Shown here: positions 8,924 to 17,730 of the stretch, one piece after another
Layout: each line of letters starts with the position of its first letter
Numbering within the stretch: position 1 is the first letter of the stretch
Origin: Pseudomonas sp. MYb118
Lineage (GTDB): Bacteria; Pseudomonadota; Gammaproteobacteria; Pseudomonadales; Pseudomonadaceae
DNA: 64,000 nucleotides
NCBI RefSeq assembly: GCF_040947875.1
Contig: NZ_JBFRXN010000003.1
Location: forward strand, 372,001 to 436,000
Reading direction: 5' to 3'
Program-made: the position numbers and the translations under genes
Notes under the pieces: model-generated
What the model was told of the DNA's origin: nothing
Database searches by the model: none
Seen by the model: only the letters and a program-made list of their open reading frames with translations

Positions 8924-9907
8924 CTATCGGTGGGCTTTCACGTCCGCCGGGCTGATCCCGTAGGCATTCTGAAAGTACTGGCAGAACCGCCCGACGTTGC
9001 TGAAACCAAAGCGCAGCGCCACGTCCGTCACCGAACCCGAGAACCGCTGCGCCAACGCCTCATGCGCCCGTTGCAGACGCACCTGGCGTTGATACGCAAC
9101 GATCGACATGCCGACAAACCGCCGGAACCCTTCCTGCAATGCGCGCTGGCTGACATTGCTCAATCGCGCCAGCTCCACACCACTGACCAATTGCTCGGGA
9201 TGTGCCTGGATGAACTCGACCGCGAGCTTCACATGCCGGGGCGCAACCATCGGCGCCGGTCGGCGCAGGGCCTCGGTGAAGTTGTGCGGCCAGGCCTCCA
9301 GCACCGCGTCGATCAACATCTCGCGCAGCCTTGAGGGCATCAACGTGCCGCTGTTGATCAAAAGGTCGAACTCGCTGCCCGTGGCCAGCTCGATCAACGC
9401 CTTGATGCCTTGGAAGGCTGGGGTGTTCAGGTCCACCCGCGGCTCGAAGACGATGCGTTCATGGATCGGCCGGTCGAGCAGGGCCGACAAGCGCTCGATC
9501 AACTGGCGCCGGTTGATCGAGATGCCGTGATGGGCATGGTCATCGAGAAAGCGCGTGGAGCGGATGTCCGCCTTGTCGATGGCCAGGCCGATGTGCGACT
9601 CGCCGACCGATTCGGTGACGTGGTTGAAGACGATCTTGCCCGCCGTGGGAATGACGAAGGTGATCTCGTCCTGCGGCGTGGGAAAGGCCACGGTGAAATC
9701 GCCGTGGTAATGCATACGCCGGAAACTCACGCCTTCGTGCCGCCCGTAGACGCCGCCGATGAGGATGTTCGAGCCAAAGGCCGGGGTGTCGGAGTAGAGG
9801 TTGCCGAACAGGCTGGAAAACAGCGCGCCAAAGTCGTCGGCGAGCAGGTTATCGGAACGCAGGATGATCTTCTGGCGGGTTGTGGCGGGATACACCTTGG
9901 ATGGCAC
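8924..9907 (-). CDS. AraC-family regulator (AraC-binding-like N-terminus)
   Basis: The product has 327 residues. The C-terminal AraC helix-turn-helix pair lies at about 225-325 (VSGVELARLSNVSQRALQEGF, then VTDVALRFGFSNVGRFCQYF, a standard second helix-turn-helix). The N-terminal 200 residues resemble the ligand-sensing half of regulators such as those for aromatic degradation operons. The only plausible start is GTG 9907, with no good ribosome site, so the N-terminus is uncertain. It is divergent from the next AraC gene at 10111; its target is unclear. Confidence 0.85.
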   Translation of the reverse strand: MPSKVYPATTRQKIILRSDNLLADDFGALFSSLFGNLYSDTPAFGSNILIGGVYGRHEGVSFRRMHYHGDFTVAFPTPQDEITFVIPTAGKIVFNHVTESVGESHIGLAIDKADIRSTRFLDDHAHHGISINRRQLIERLSALLDRPIHERIVFEPRVDLNTPAFQGIKALIELATGSEFDLLINSGTLMPSRLREMLIDAVLEAWPHNFTEALRRPAPMVAPRHVKLAVEFIQAHPEQLVSGVELARLSNVSQRALQEGFRRFVGMSIVAYQRQVRLQRAHEALAQRFSGSVTDVALRFGFSNVGRFCQYFQNAYGISPADVKAHR

Positions 9908-10110
9908 CTTGGGTTGGGGGCTCTTGGGAGTCGCGGGCGAACGCTAGCAACCGGCAATGACAGGCGTATGACGGATGGGAAAGAAGCTGAACCCCTCGTT
10001 GTTCTTGCGCAATCCAATCGAATACTTGCCTGATCCTATGAACATGCAGGGTGATAGATAGGAAAGCCGATGGTCCAAGGCTACAGTCTGGCTATCAGGA
10101 GTCCGTCACC

Positions 10111-11019
10111 ATGAGCCATGTCAGTCCCCGCCAGGCATCGTCGCTGGCCTCGAACATCGACCCGCGTGTCAGTCAGGCGGGGGACTTTGCGACGTCGATT
10201 CCCGGGCTGTCGCTGTTTCGTCGCGACCAGCCGGTGGAGCCGGCCGTGTGCATGGTCGAGCCGAGTCTGATTCTGGTGGCCCGTGGCGAGAAGCGTTTGT
10301 GGGTAGGCGGTGAGGGATATCGCTACGACAGCGCAGGCTTTCTGATCACCTCTCTGGATCTGCCGGCCAATTCCGAGGTGATGGCCGCCAGTACCGGGGA
10401 GCCCTGTGTCGGGCTGGTGCTGAAACTGGATGTGCCGATGCTTGCGGAGGTCATCGCCAAGGGCGGCATGCCGGCAACCCGTAGCCGTACGATCGACAAG
10501 GGCGTCGGCTTCGGCACCATGACTGCGGCGTTGGAAGAGGCGCTCAATCGCCTGCTGACGCTGCTCGATGAGCCGGAGGCGATCCCGGTGCTCGCGCCGT
10601 TGATCCTGCGCGAAGTTCATTACCGCTTGCTGCGCAGCGATCAGGCCGCCCGTTTGCGCCAGATTACCGCCGTGGATGGCCAGGGTTATCGGATTGCCAA
10701 GGCCATCGACTGGCTCAAGCTCAACTACAGCATTCCTTTACGGATCGACGAATTGGCGGCCCGGGTGCAAATGAGTCCGCCGACCTTTCACCATCATTTT
10801 CGTCAACTCACGGCCATGAGTCCTCTGCAATATCAGAAATGGCTGCGCCTGAACGAGGCCCGGCGATTAATGCTCAGCGAGCGCCTGGATGTATCGCGGG
10901 CGGCCTTTGCCGTGGGCTACGAGAGCCCGTCGCAGTTCAGCCGTGAATATGGCCGGATGTTCGGCAGTGCCCCCAGAAATGACATTGCCACTCTGCGCGG
11001 CCAACCAGAAACCTTGTAG
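10111..11019 (+). CDS. AraC-family regulator with AraC_N domain
   Basis: The product has 302 residues. ATG 10111 has AGGAG ten bases upstream, better than the codon at 10051. An AraC_N-type sensory domain covers about 20-170 (PGLSLFRRDQPVEPAVCMVEP region), and the C-terminal AraC domain about 195-295 (IDELAARVQMSPPTFHHHF, AAFAVGYESPSQFSREYGR). It sits upstream of the molybdenum hydroxylase operon on the same strand, with a REPIN between, and may regulate it. Its stop codon TAG lies inside the following REP. Confidence 0.87.
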   Translation: MSHVSPRQASSLASNIDPRVSQAGDFATSIPGLSLFRRDQPVEPAVCMVEPSLILVARGEKRLWVGGEGYRYDSAGFLITSLDLPANSEVMAASTGEPCVGLVLKLDVPMLAEVIAKGGMPATRSRTIDKGVGFGTMTAALEEALNRLLTLLDEPEAIPVLAPLILREVHYRLLRSDQAARLRQITAVDGQGYRIAKAIDWLKLNYSIPLRIDELAARVQMSPPTFHHHFRQLTAMSPLQYQKWLRLNEARRLMLSERLDVSRAAFAVGYESPSQFSREYGRMFGSAPRNDIATLRGQPETL

Positions 11020-11106
11020 GAGCGAGCTTGCTCGCGATAGGGCCGTCAATTCCTGCAACAAGATTGCCTGACACACCACAATCGCGAGCATGCTCGCTCC
11101 TACAGG
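11016..11106. repeat. Single REPIN C
   Basis: Two REPs in inverted orientation (TGTAGGAGCGAGCTTGCTCG at 11016 and its mirror ending 11105) enclose a 40-base spacer. The left REP supplies the TAG stop of the AraC gene. The structure could also act as a transcript 3' end stabiliser. Confidence 0.88.
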
Positions 11107-11166
11107 AACGGGGCGCAGCCCAAAAAATATAACTAGTCACACCAACCGATGATCAGCGGGTGAACC

Positions 11167-11634
11167 ATGGAACTACGAATCAACCAGAAGACTTATCAGG
11201 TCGACGCCGACGCCGATACGCCCCTGCTGTGGGTGATTCGCGATGACCTGGGCATGACCGGCACCAAATATGGCTGCGGGCTGGCGCAGTGCGGGGCGTG
11301 TTCCGTGCTGGTGGACGGCAATGTGGTGCGCTCCTGCGTGACACCGGTGGCCGGTGTGGTCGGTCGCGAGGTGACCACCATCGAGGCCATTGAGGCCGAT
11401 GAGGTGGGCAAGCGCGTGGTCGCCACCTGGGTCGAGCATCAAGTGGCCCAATGCGGTTACTGCCAGTCCGGGCAGGTCATGGCCGCCACGGCGCTGCTGA
11501 AGAACAACCCGACGCCGAACGACGCACAGATCGAAGCGGCGATGGTCAACCTGTGCCGGTGTGGTACCTACAACGCGATTCAGGCCGCGGTCCATGACCT
11601 GGCCGGCCAGCCTGCGAAGAAGGGGGTGGCCTGA
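11167..11634 (+). CDS. (2Fe-2S) subunit of a molybdenum hydroxylase (isoquinoline oxidoreductase type)
   Basis: The product has 155 residues. A plant-type ferredoxin domain binds one cluster through Cys37, Cys42, Cys45 and Cys57 (KYGCGLAQCGACSVLVDG), and a four-helix domain binds the second through Cys96, Cys99, Cys130 and Cys132 (QCGYCQSGQ, NLCRCGTY). This is the classic small subunit of IorAB-like aldehyde or N-heterocycle oxidoreductases. It carries electrons from the molybdenum cofactor in the next gene product. The stop overlaps the next start by one base, so it is an operon. It has no signal peptide, so it is probably co-exported by the Tat-tagged partner. Confidence 0.95.
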   Translation: MELRINQKTYQVDADADTPLLWVIRDDLGMTGTKYGCGLAQCGACSVLVDGNVVRSCVTPVAGVVGREVTTIEAIEADEVGKRVVATWVEHQVAQCGYCQSGQVMAATALLKNNPTPNDAQIEAAMVNLCRCGTYNAIQAAVHDLAGQPAKKGVA

Positions 11635-13883
11635 TGAACGCGCCTTTTGAACCGCTGGACACCCACGCCGTTTTGTCGCTGACCGACCCGGTCAACGTGT
11701 CCCGCCGCCGCTTCCTCGCCGGCACCGCCGTCGGCGCGCTGGTGCTCGGCTTCGGCATCCCACTGGGTGTCAACCGGGTGCAGGCCGCTGCCGGCACCGC
11801 AGCAGAGCGCGGCACACAAGTGCCGGCGTTCCTGGAAATCCGCCCGGATAATACGGTGCGCCTGCTGAGCCCCTTCATGGAAGGCGGGCAGGGCACGCAC
11901 ACCGCCATGGCGCAGATCGTCGGCGAAGAACTGGACGCCGACCCTTCGACCTTCCTGGTCGAGGCCGCGCCGCCGGGCGAAGCCTATGTGGTCATGGAAA
12001 ACGGCTTGCGCATCACCGGCGGCAGCATGTCGGTGCGCATGAGCTACCCGACCATGCGTCGCCTGGGCGCGCTGGCCCGGGCCATGATGTTGCAGGCCGG
12101 CGCCGAGAAACTCGGCGTACCGGTGGGCGAGCTGTCCACCGAGCCTGGCAAGGTGGTGCACGCCGCCTCTGGCCGTAGCCTCACGTACGGCGAGTTGGCC
12201 GAACGTGCCATGGACTTGCCGGTGCCGGACCCGGCCAGCATACAACTGCGTGATCCCAGCCAGTTCCGCTGGATCGGCAAGCCGGTCAAGCGCGTCGATG
12301 CCTATGACAAGTCCACCGGCAAGGCGCTCTATAGCATCGACCTGAAAGTCGACGACATGCTGCACGCCGCCGTGCAGCACGCGCCGCGCCTGGGCATGAC
12401 GGTGGGCAACCTGCGCAACGAAGAGCAGGTCAAGGCCATGAAAGGCGTGCATTCGGTGCATCGCCTGCCCGGTGCTGTCGCGGTGGTGGCTGAACGCTGG
12501 TGGCACGCCAAGCGTGCGGTGGAAGCGATCCAGGTCGACTGGTTGGAGCCGGGCGCGGATTCCAAGGTGCGCTCGGTGCCGGCGGACTTTTCCAGCGATG
12601 AATACGTCAAGCGCCTGGCCGCCGAGAAGGGCCCGGCCCGCGACAGCGAGAATGAGGGCGACGTGGCCGGTGCGTTGGCCAAGGCCAAGAGCACGCTGGA
12701 GGCGACCTACCACAACCAGTACCTCAACCACGCGCAGTTGGAGCCGCCTTCGGCGCTGGCCCGCTTCAATGCGGACGGCTCCCTGGAAGTCTGGCTGCCC
12801 AACCAGGCGCCCGACATGTTCCGCGCCGACATCGCCAAGCGCACCGGCCTCGACCCTGCGCGGATCACCTTGCATTCGCCGTTGCTGGGCGGCTTTTTCG
12901 GTCGGCATTTCCTTTACGACTCGGCCAACCCGTACCCGCAGGCGATCGAGTTGGCCAAGGCGGTCGGCCGCCCGGTCAAGCTGATCTGGAGCCGCGAAGA
13001 GGAGTTCGTCCGTGATGCGCTGCGGCCCGTCGCGGCGGTCAATTTCCGCGCTGCGTTGGATGCCGACGGCCTGCCCGTGGCCATCGAAGCGATCAGCGCT
13101 ACCGAAGGCCCGACCGAAGCCCTGGCGGGCAAGCAGGGCGAGAAAAACGACCCGACGGCCCTCGAAGGCCTGGCTGGAAAGTCGTACGCGATCCCCAACA
13201 AACGCATCGCGCAGATCTACGTCAAGGGCCCGATGATGCTCGGCTACTGGCGTTCGGTGGGCAACTCGCTCAACGATTTCTTCTACGAAGCGTTCCTCGA
13301 TGAAATCGCCGACAAGGGTGGCAAGGACCCGTTCGAGCTGCGTCTGCACCTGCTGCGTGACAACCAGCGCCTGACCACGCTGCTCAACGCCGTGGGCGAG
13401 TTGTCCGGTGGCTGGAAACGCGGTCCGTTCACCGCCGAGGACGGCAGCAAGCGTGCCCGTGGCGTGGCCATGGCGTCGCCGTTCGGCACGCAGACGGCGG
13501 TGATCGCCGAGGTGTCGATCGAGCACGGCCAGGTCAAGGTGCATGACATCTGGCAGGCGATCGACCCGGGCAGCATCGTCAACCCGGCCATCGTCGAAGC
13601 CCAGGTCAGTGGCGCGGTTGCGTTGGGCCTGTCGCAGACGCTGGTGGAGGAGGCGGTGTACGTCGACGGCAAGCCGCGGGCGCGCAACTACGACCTGTAT
13701 CCGATCCTGCCGCCGTCACGGATGGCTCGGGTGCATGTGCGGGTGGTGGAGAGCGGGGAAAAAATGGGTGGCATCGGTGAACCGCCGCTGCCGGCCGTGG
13801 CGCCCGCGGTGGCCAATGCCGTGGCCAGGCTGACCGGGCAGCGCATTCGCAGCCTGCCGCTGAGCCGATACACCTTCACCTGA
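11634..13883 (+). CDS. Molybdopterin-binding subunit, xanthine dehydrogenase family, Tat signal
   Basis: The product has 749 residues. The N-terminus carries a twin-arginine signal (SRRRFLAGTAVGALVLG), so the complex acts in the periplasm. The body matches the aldehyde oxidase/xanthine dehydrogenase large subunit of the IorB group, including NQAPDMFRADIAKRTGLDP, GGFFGRHF and the C-terminal GEPPLPAVAPA holding the catalytic Glu. With the 2Fe-2S subunit it should hydroxylate an aldehyde or N-heterocycle and pass electrons to the cytochrome encoded next. The substrate is not readable from sequence; isoquinoline, nicotinate-like rings and simple aldehydes are all known for the family. Confidence 0.94.
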   Translation: MNAPFEPLDTHAVLSLTDPVNVSRRRFLAGTAVGALVLGFGIPLGVNRVQAAAGTAAERGTQVPAFLEIRPDNTVRLLSPFMEGGQGTHTAMAQIVGEELDADPSTFLVEAAPPGEAYVVMENGLRITGGSMSVRMSYPTMRRLGALARAMMLQAGAEKLGVPVGELSTEPGKVVHAASGRSLTYGELAERAMDLPVPDPASIQLRDPSQFRWIGKPVKRVDAYDKSTGKALYSIDLKVDDMLHAAVQHAPRLGMTVGNLRNEEQVKAMKGVHSVHRLPGAVAVVAERWWHAKRAVEAIQVDWLEPGADSKVRSVPADFSSDEYVKRLAAEKGPARDSENEGDVAGALAKAKSTLEATYHNQYLNHAQLEPPSALARFNADGSLEVWLPNQAPDMFRADIAKRTGLDPARITLHSPLLGGFFGRHFLYDSANPYPQAIELAKAVGRPVKLIWSREEEFVRDALRPVAAVNFRAALDADGLPVAIEAISATEGPTEALAGKQGEKNDPTALEGLAGKSYAIPNKRIAQIYVKGPMMLGYWRSVGNSLNDFFYEAFLDEIADKGGKDPFELRLHLLRDNQRLTTLLNAVGELSGGWKRGPFTAEDGSKRARGVAMASPFGTQTAVIAEVSIEHGQVKVHDIWQAIDPGSIVNPAIVEAQVSGAVALGLSQTLVEEAVYVDGKPRARNYDLYPILPPSRMARVHVRVVESGEKMGGIGEPPLPAVAPAVANAVARLTGQRIRSLPLSRYTFT

Positions 13884-13900
13884 ACCGCGTCGGAGCGTCC

Positions 13901-15250
13901 ATGAAAAACCAACGATTGGCAAAAATCGCTGGCGTGTTGGCCGTGCCCTGCGTGGTCGCGGCCGGCCTGCTGGCCTGGTATGTCACCCGCGAGCCGGCCT
14001 CACCGCTGGGGCATGAACCGGCCGCGGTCGGAGATATAGACCCGGCCCTGGTCAGCCGTGGCGAGTATGTCGCGCGGCTCAGCGACTGTGTGGCCTGCCA
14101 CAGTGTACCCGGTGGTGCGCCGTTCGCCGGCGGCCTGGAAATGGCCACGCCGCTGGGCAACATCCACGCCACCAACGTCACTCCGGATCGCGAGACCGGC
14201 ATCGGCGACTACAGCCTCGCCGACTTCGACCGCGCGTTGCGCCACGGCGTCGCGCCAGGTGGCCGGCGGCTGTACCCGGCCATGCCATACCCGTCTTACG
14301 CCAAGCTCAGCGACGATGACGTGCGTGCGCTGTATGCGTTCTTCATGAAAGGCGTGGTGCCGGTCAAGCAGGCGAATATCCCCAGTGACATTCCCTGGCC
14401 GCTGAACATGCGCTGGCCGATTGCCTTGTGGAACGGCGTCTTCACTGACGCCGCACCCTATGCGCAAAAGGCCGCGCAGGACCCGCTGTGGAACCGCGGC
14501 GCCTACATCGTCCAGGGCGCCGGCCACTGCGGCAGTTGCCACACGCCGCGTGGGCTGGCGTTCAACGAAAAGGCCCTGGATGAATCCGGTACGCCGTTCC
14601 TCGCAGGCGCCTTGCTCGATGGCTGGTACGCGCCGAGCCTGCGCAACGACCACAACACCGGGCTCGGGCGCTGGAACGAGGCGGAAATCGTGCAGTTCCT
14701 CAAGACCGGTCGCAACAAACATGCGGTGGTCTTCGGGTCGATGACCGAGGCGTTCAACAACTCCACGCAGTTCATGAGCGATAACGACCTGGCGGCGATT
14801 GCGCGTTACCTCAAATCGTTGCCCGGCGACCCGCAGCGCGACGGTACGCCGTGGCAATACCAGCCGGTGGCCGCCGCCACGCTCGACACGCCGGGAGCCC
14901 ACACCTACGCGACCCGCTGCGCGTCCTGTCACGGTGCCGATGGCAAGGGCCAGCCCGAGTGGATGCCGCCGCTGGCCGGTGCCACGTCCGCCTTGGCCAA
15001 GGAAAGCGCGTCGGCGATCAACATCACCCTCAACGGCTCGCAGCGCGTGGTCGCTGCCGGTGTCCCGGACGCCTACCGCATGCCAGCGTTCCGCGAGCAG
15101 TTGTCGGACCAGCAGATTGCCGAAGTCCTGACGTTCATGCGCAGCACCTGGGGCAACCAGGCGGGGGCGGTGGATGCACAGGCGGTCGGCAAGCTGCGCG
15201 AGCACACCGACCCGGCCAGTGCAACGCCGATCATCCTGCAGATGCGCTAA
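13901..15250 (+). CDS. Tri-haem c-type cytochrome, electron acceptor of the molybdoenzyme
   Basis: The product has 449 residues with an N-terminal membrane anchor or signal (about 8-28). There are three CXXCH haem sites: CVACH at 63, CGSCH at 210 and CASCH at 340. The layout matches cytochrome subunits of periplasmic alcohol, gluconate and aldehyde dehydrogenases, which pass electrons to the quinone pool or oxidase. It lies 17 bases after the molybdenum subunit and just before the xdhC-like gene. Confidence 0.94.
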   Translation: MKNQRLAKIAGVLAVPCVVAAGLLAWYVTREPASPLGHEPAAVGDIDPALVSRGEYVARLSDCVACHSVPGGAPFAGGLEMATPLGNIHATNVTPDRETGIGDYSLADFDRALRHGVAPGGRRLYPAMPYPSYAKLSDDDVRALYAFFMKGVVPVKQANIPSDIPWPLNMRWPIALWNGVFTDAAPYAQKAAQDPLWNRGAYIVQGAGHCGSCHTPRGLAFNEKALDESGTPFLAGALLDGWYAPSLRNDHNTGLGRWNEAEIVQFLKTGRNKHAVVFGSMTEAFNNSTQFMSDNDLAAIARYLKSLPGDPQRDGTPWQYQPVAAATLDTPGAHTYATRCASCHGADGKGQPEWMPPLAGATSALAKESASAINITLNGSQRVVAAGVPDAYRMPAFREQLSDQQIAEVLTFMRSTWGNQAGAVDAQAVGKLREHTDPASATPIILQMR

Positions 15251-15259
15251 GGAGGTTTG

Positions 15260-16258
15260 ATGGAAAGCATCGACTTGCTGGTCCTGCGCACGGCGCGGGA
15301 CTGGCTGGCCGCGGGTGATCGGGTGATGCTCGCCACCGTGGCGCGCACCTGGGGTTCGTCGCCACGGCCGGTGGGTTCGATGATGGCCTTGCGTAACGAT
15401 GGGCGGGTGGTGGGCAGCGTCTCCGGTGGCTGCATCGAGGACGACTTGATCCATCGCTACACCACGGCTTACGGCGGCGATGGCCTGACCGACAGTGCGC
15501 CGCAGGTGGTGCGTTACGGGGTCAGCGCCGATGAAGCGCACCGCTTTGGTTTGCCCTGTGGCGGTACGCTGGAGCTGATCCTTGAATTCAGCCCGTCGTG
15601 GCAATCGCTGGAGCAGCTGCTGGCGCGACTGGATGCGGGGCGACTGGTCCGGCGCCGCCTTGCGTTGACGGGCAATGAAGTCGTGCTTGAACCGACCGCG
15701 ACGCCGGAGCAATTCAGCTTCGACGGCCAGCAGATGAGCAACACCCTGGGCCCCGGATTTCGCCTGCTGATGATCGGCGCTGGCGCGTTGGCCGAATACC
15801 TGGCGACCATGGCACTGTTCAACGGCTTCAAAGTCTCGGTGTGCGACCCGCGGCCCGAGCATATGCAGACCTGGGCGGTGAGCGGGGTGGAGCGCATCAA
15901 CGGCATGCCCGATGACGTGGTGCGGGACTTTGCCGTCGACCTGCGCACCTGCATCGTCGCGCTCAGCCACGACCCCAAGCTCGACGACCTGGCCTTGCTC
16001 GAAGCCCTGCATGGACCGGCGTTCTACATCGGCGCCATCGGCTCGCGGCGCAACAGCCAGTTGCGCCGCGAACGGTTGATCGAGCATTTCGGCGAGACCC
16101 AGGCGTCGCTGAAACGCCTGCATGGCCCGATCGGCATCTACATCGGCAGCAAGACCCCGGCGGAGATCGCGGTCAGCGTCATGGCCGAAATCCTCGCGGC
16201 CAAAAACGGCGTCGGCCTGCCCAGCACCCTGAACGTCGCCACCGCAAAATCCCTGTAG
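15260..16258 (+). CDS. XdhC/CoxI-family molybdenum cofactor maturation protein
   Basis: The product has 332 residues. Its N-terminal XdhC_CoxI segment includes VARTWGSSPRPVGSMMAL and SVSGGCIEDDL, and its C-terminal Rossmann-like domain includes LMIGAGALAEYLA and IGAIGSRRNSQLRRERL. Relatives bind molybdenum cofactor, help sulfurate it and insert it into xanthine dehydrogenase-type enzymes. ATG 15260 follows AAGGAGG at good spacing; the TTG at 15257 is too close to it. It is the last gene of the operon, and its TAG stop is part of a REP. Confidence 0.93.
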   Translation: MESIDLLVLRTARDWLAAGDRVMLATVARTWGSSPRPVGSMMALRNDGRVVGSVSGGCIEDDLIHRYTTAYGGDGLTDSAPQVVRYGVSADEAHRFGLPCGGTLELILEFSPSWQSLEQLLARLDAGRLVRRRLALTGNEVVLEPTATPEQFSFDGQQMSNTLGPGFRLLMIGAGALAEYLATMALFNGFKVSVCDPRPEHMQTWAVSGVERINGMPDDVVRDFAVDLRTCIVALSHDPKLDDLALLEALHGPAFYIGAIGSRRNSQLRRERLIEHFGETQASLKRLHGPIGIYIGSKTPAEIAVSVMAEILAAKNGVGLPSTLNVATAKSL

Positions 16259-16483
16259 GAGCGAGCTTGCTCGCGATGAACGACCAGATACCGAGGTCGT
16301 TCAGGTAGTCCCCCATCATCGTTAACGACCATCCCTACCTGTGGGAGCGGGCTTGCCCGCGATGAACGACCAAACACCGCGGTCATTCAGATAATTCCGA
16401 GTCATCGTTCACGACCATCGCGAGCAAGCTCGCTCCTACAGGTGACCGCGTCCCCCTGTGGGAGCGAGCCTGCTCGCGATGGT
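16253..16483. repeat. REP cluster D (four REPs)
   Basis: REPs lie at about 16254, 16339, 16415 and 16456. The spacer differs from other clusters: GATGAACGACCAGATACCG and GATGAACGACCAAACACCG appear after the first two. The first REP contains the stop codon of the XdhC-like gene. Confidence 0.88.
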
Positions 16484-16503
16484 CTGGAAGCCACCACGGA
16501 ACC

Positions 16504-17319
16504 TCAGGCAGATGCCTGCCACTGACTGAACGCCGTATTCATCACTCGCCACGTCTCACCATCAGCCGGAATCAAATGCTCGATACGCAGCGACTCGACC
16601 GTAATGTCCAGCGGCATTCCGAACGTGGTGAAGGTGGACAGGAACTTCAGCTCGCCATGGGCGCAGCGCACGCGGGTCAGTACCACGGGTGCAGGCGTGG
16701 TGTTCAACGACACGGCGGGCGAGTCCGGCATGTCGCGCAGGCGTCGCGCCAGCTCGGGGTTGCTCAGTGCCTCTCGGGCGGCGCGCTGCCAGGTGATGGC
16801 ACGTATCTCGTCGGCGTTGACTAGATGATCCCCCAGGCCACCGGGGCGTAACAGCGTGTCCAGCAGGTTCAGGCCCGACAGTCCGTTGGCGTCGATACCC
16901 ACCATTGCCAGCAGCAGGCCTGTACTGGCATTGGCTGCGGTGACATTCCAGTGGCTGTCGATGACGATGGCGGGCGCCGGGTTGTTGGCCTGCAAAATGT
17001 GCTCGACCGCATCAGACACCATCTTCAGCGTCGGCGCGTTGGCCCCGGATGCGACGTAGCGCGGGGCGAAACCTGCCGCGAGGAAAATCTCGTTGCAGTG
17101 CTCCAGCGGCACATCCAGCGCCGAAAGCAGGGCGTGCAGCGTGCTGGGGCTCGCCTTGGCACGGGCGGTTTCCACGCAGCTCAAGTGGCGCTGGGAAACC
17201 CCGGCGAGCAGGGCAAGCTGCATTTGGCTCAGCCCTGCCTGACGACGCAGCCGGCGCAGTTGCTCACCCGCGCAGGTGCCTGTCGCCGGGCCGGTTGGGT
17301 GGAAAGGTAGGTGGCTCAT
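16504..17319 (-). CDS. XRE-family regulator with MmyB-like ligand-binding domain
   Basis: The product has 271 residues from ATG 17319. The N-terminal Cro/CI-type helix-turn-helix is at about 15-75 (GLSQMQLALLAGVSQRHLSCV). It is followed by the MmyB/MLTR-type ligand-binding PAS-like domain (APAIVIDSHWNVTAANAST, LLDTLLRPGGL). In-frame starts further upstream (17355, 17370) would put a perfect palindrome at 17354-17370 inside the gene, so I prefer 17319, although no strong ribosome site is visible. It is divergent from the DUF2834/MAPEG pair and probably controls it. Confidence 0.85.
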   Translation of the reverse strand: MSHLPFHPTGPATGTCAGEQLRRLRRQAGLSQMQLALLAGVSQRHLSCVETARAKASPSTLHALLSALDVPLEHCNEIFLAAGFAPRYVASGANAPTLKMVSDAVEHILQANNPAPAIVIDSHWNVTAANASTGLLLAMVGIDANGLSGLNLLDTLLRPGGLGDHLVNADEIRAITWQRAAREALSNPELARRLRDMPDSPAVSLNTTPAPVVLTRVRCAHGELKFLSTFTTFGMPLDITVESLRIEHLIPADGETWRVMNTAFSQWQASA

Positions 17320-17353
17320 GCTTGAACTCTGGCTGTCCTTGTGAAGCGCGTCC

Positions 17354-17370
17354 ATGACCTGTGAGGTCAT
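17354..17370. promoter_or_regulatory. Perfect palindrome, candidate XRE operator
   Basis: ATGACCTGTGAGGTCAT is a perfect inverted repeat with 7-base arms and a 3-base centre. It lies between the XRE gene start (17319) and the divergent gene start (17428). Position and symmetry suit autoregulation by the XRE protein. Confidence 0.55.
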
Positions 17371-17427
17371 TGAGGCAGGGCCGATTCTAACACTACCTTG
17401 GCGCAACCACTCACCAGGGAGAACAGG

Positions 17428-17730
17428 ATGAGAGCCAACTACCTCGCGCTGACCGTATTGATCCTATTCACGCTCTACACCGGCTGGACGATGGCGATCG
17501 CACAGCAATCGCTCGTGGCGTTCGGACTGCAACTGCTGGCGCGCCCCGATACCGCACAGGTGGTCATCGACCTGTACTTGATGGCAGTACTGGCCTGTAT
17601 CTGGATGGTTAACGACAGCCGATCGCGAGGCGGCACCTGGCTCGGCGTAGTGCCGTATCTATTGATCACAGCAGTGTTCGTCTCGGCCGGCCCATTGTTG
17701 TATATCGCGTTGAGGAAGTGCAGGCCATGA
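17428..17730 (+). CDS. Small membrane protein, DUF2834-like
   Basis: The product has 100 residues with three hydrophobic stretches (about 5-22, 43-61 and 70-92). The pattern DLYLMAVLACIWMVNDSR, followed by VPYLLITAVFVSAGPLLYIA, resembles DUF2834 proteins of unknown function. ATG 17428 follows GGGAGAACAGG. Its TGA overlaps the next ATG (ATGA), so it is translationally coupled to the MAPEG gene. Confidence 0.75.
   Translation: MRANYLALTVLILFTLYTGWTMAIAQQSLVAFGLQLLARPDTAQVVIDLYLMAVLACIWMVNDSRSRGGTWLGVVPYLLITAVFVSAGPLLYIALRKCRP

Noticed and set aside
11580..13544. Minus-strand frame of 654 codons
   Set aside because: It lies opposite the molybdopterin subunit, which has a Tat signal and family motifs; the antisense frame is a GC-bias artefact.
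14000..16123. Minus-strand frame of 707 codons
   Set aside because: It is antisense to the cytochrome c and XdhC-like genes, both of which have clear motifs and ribosome sites.
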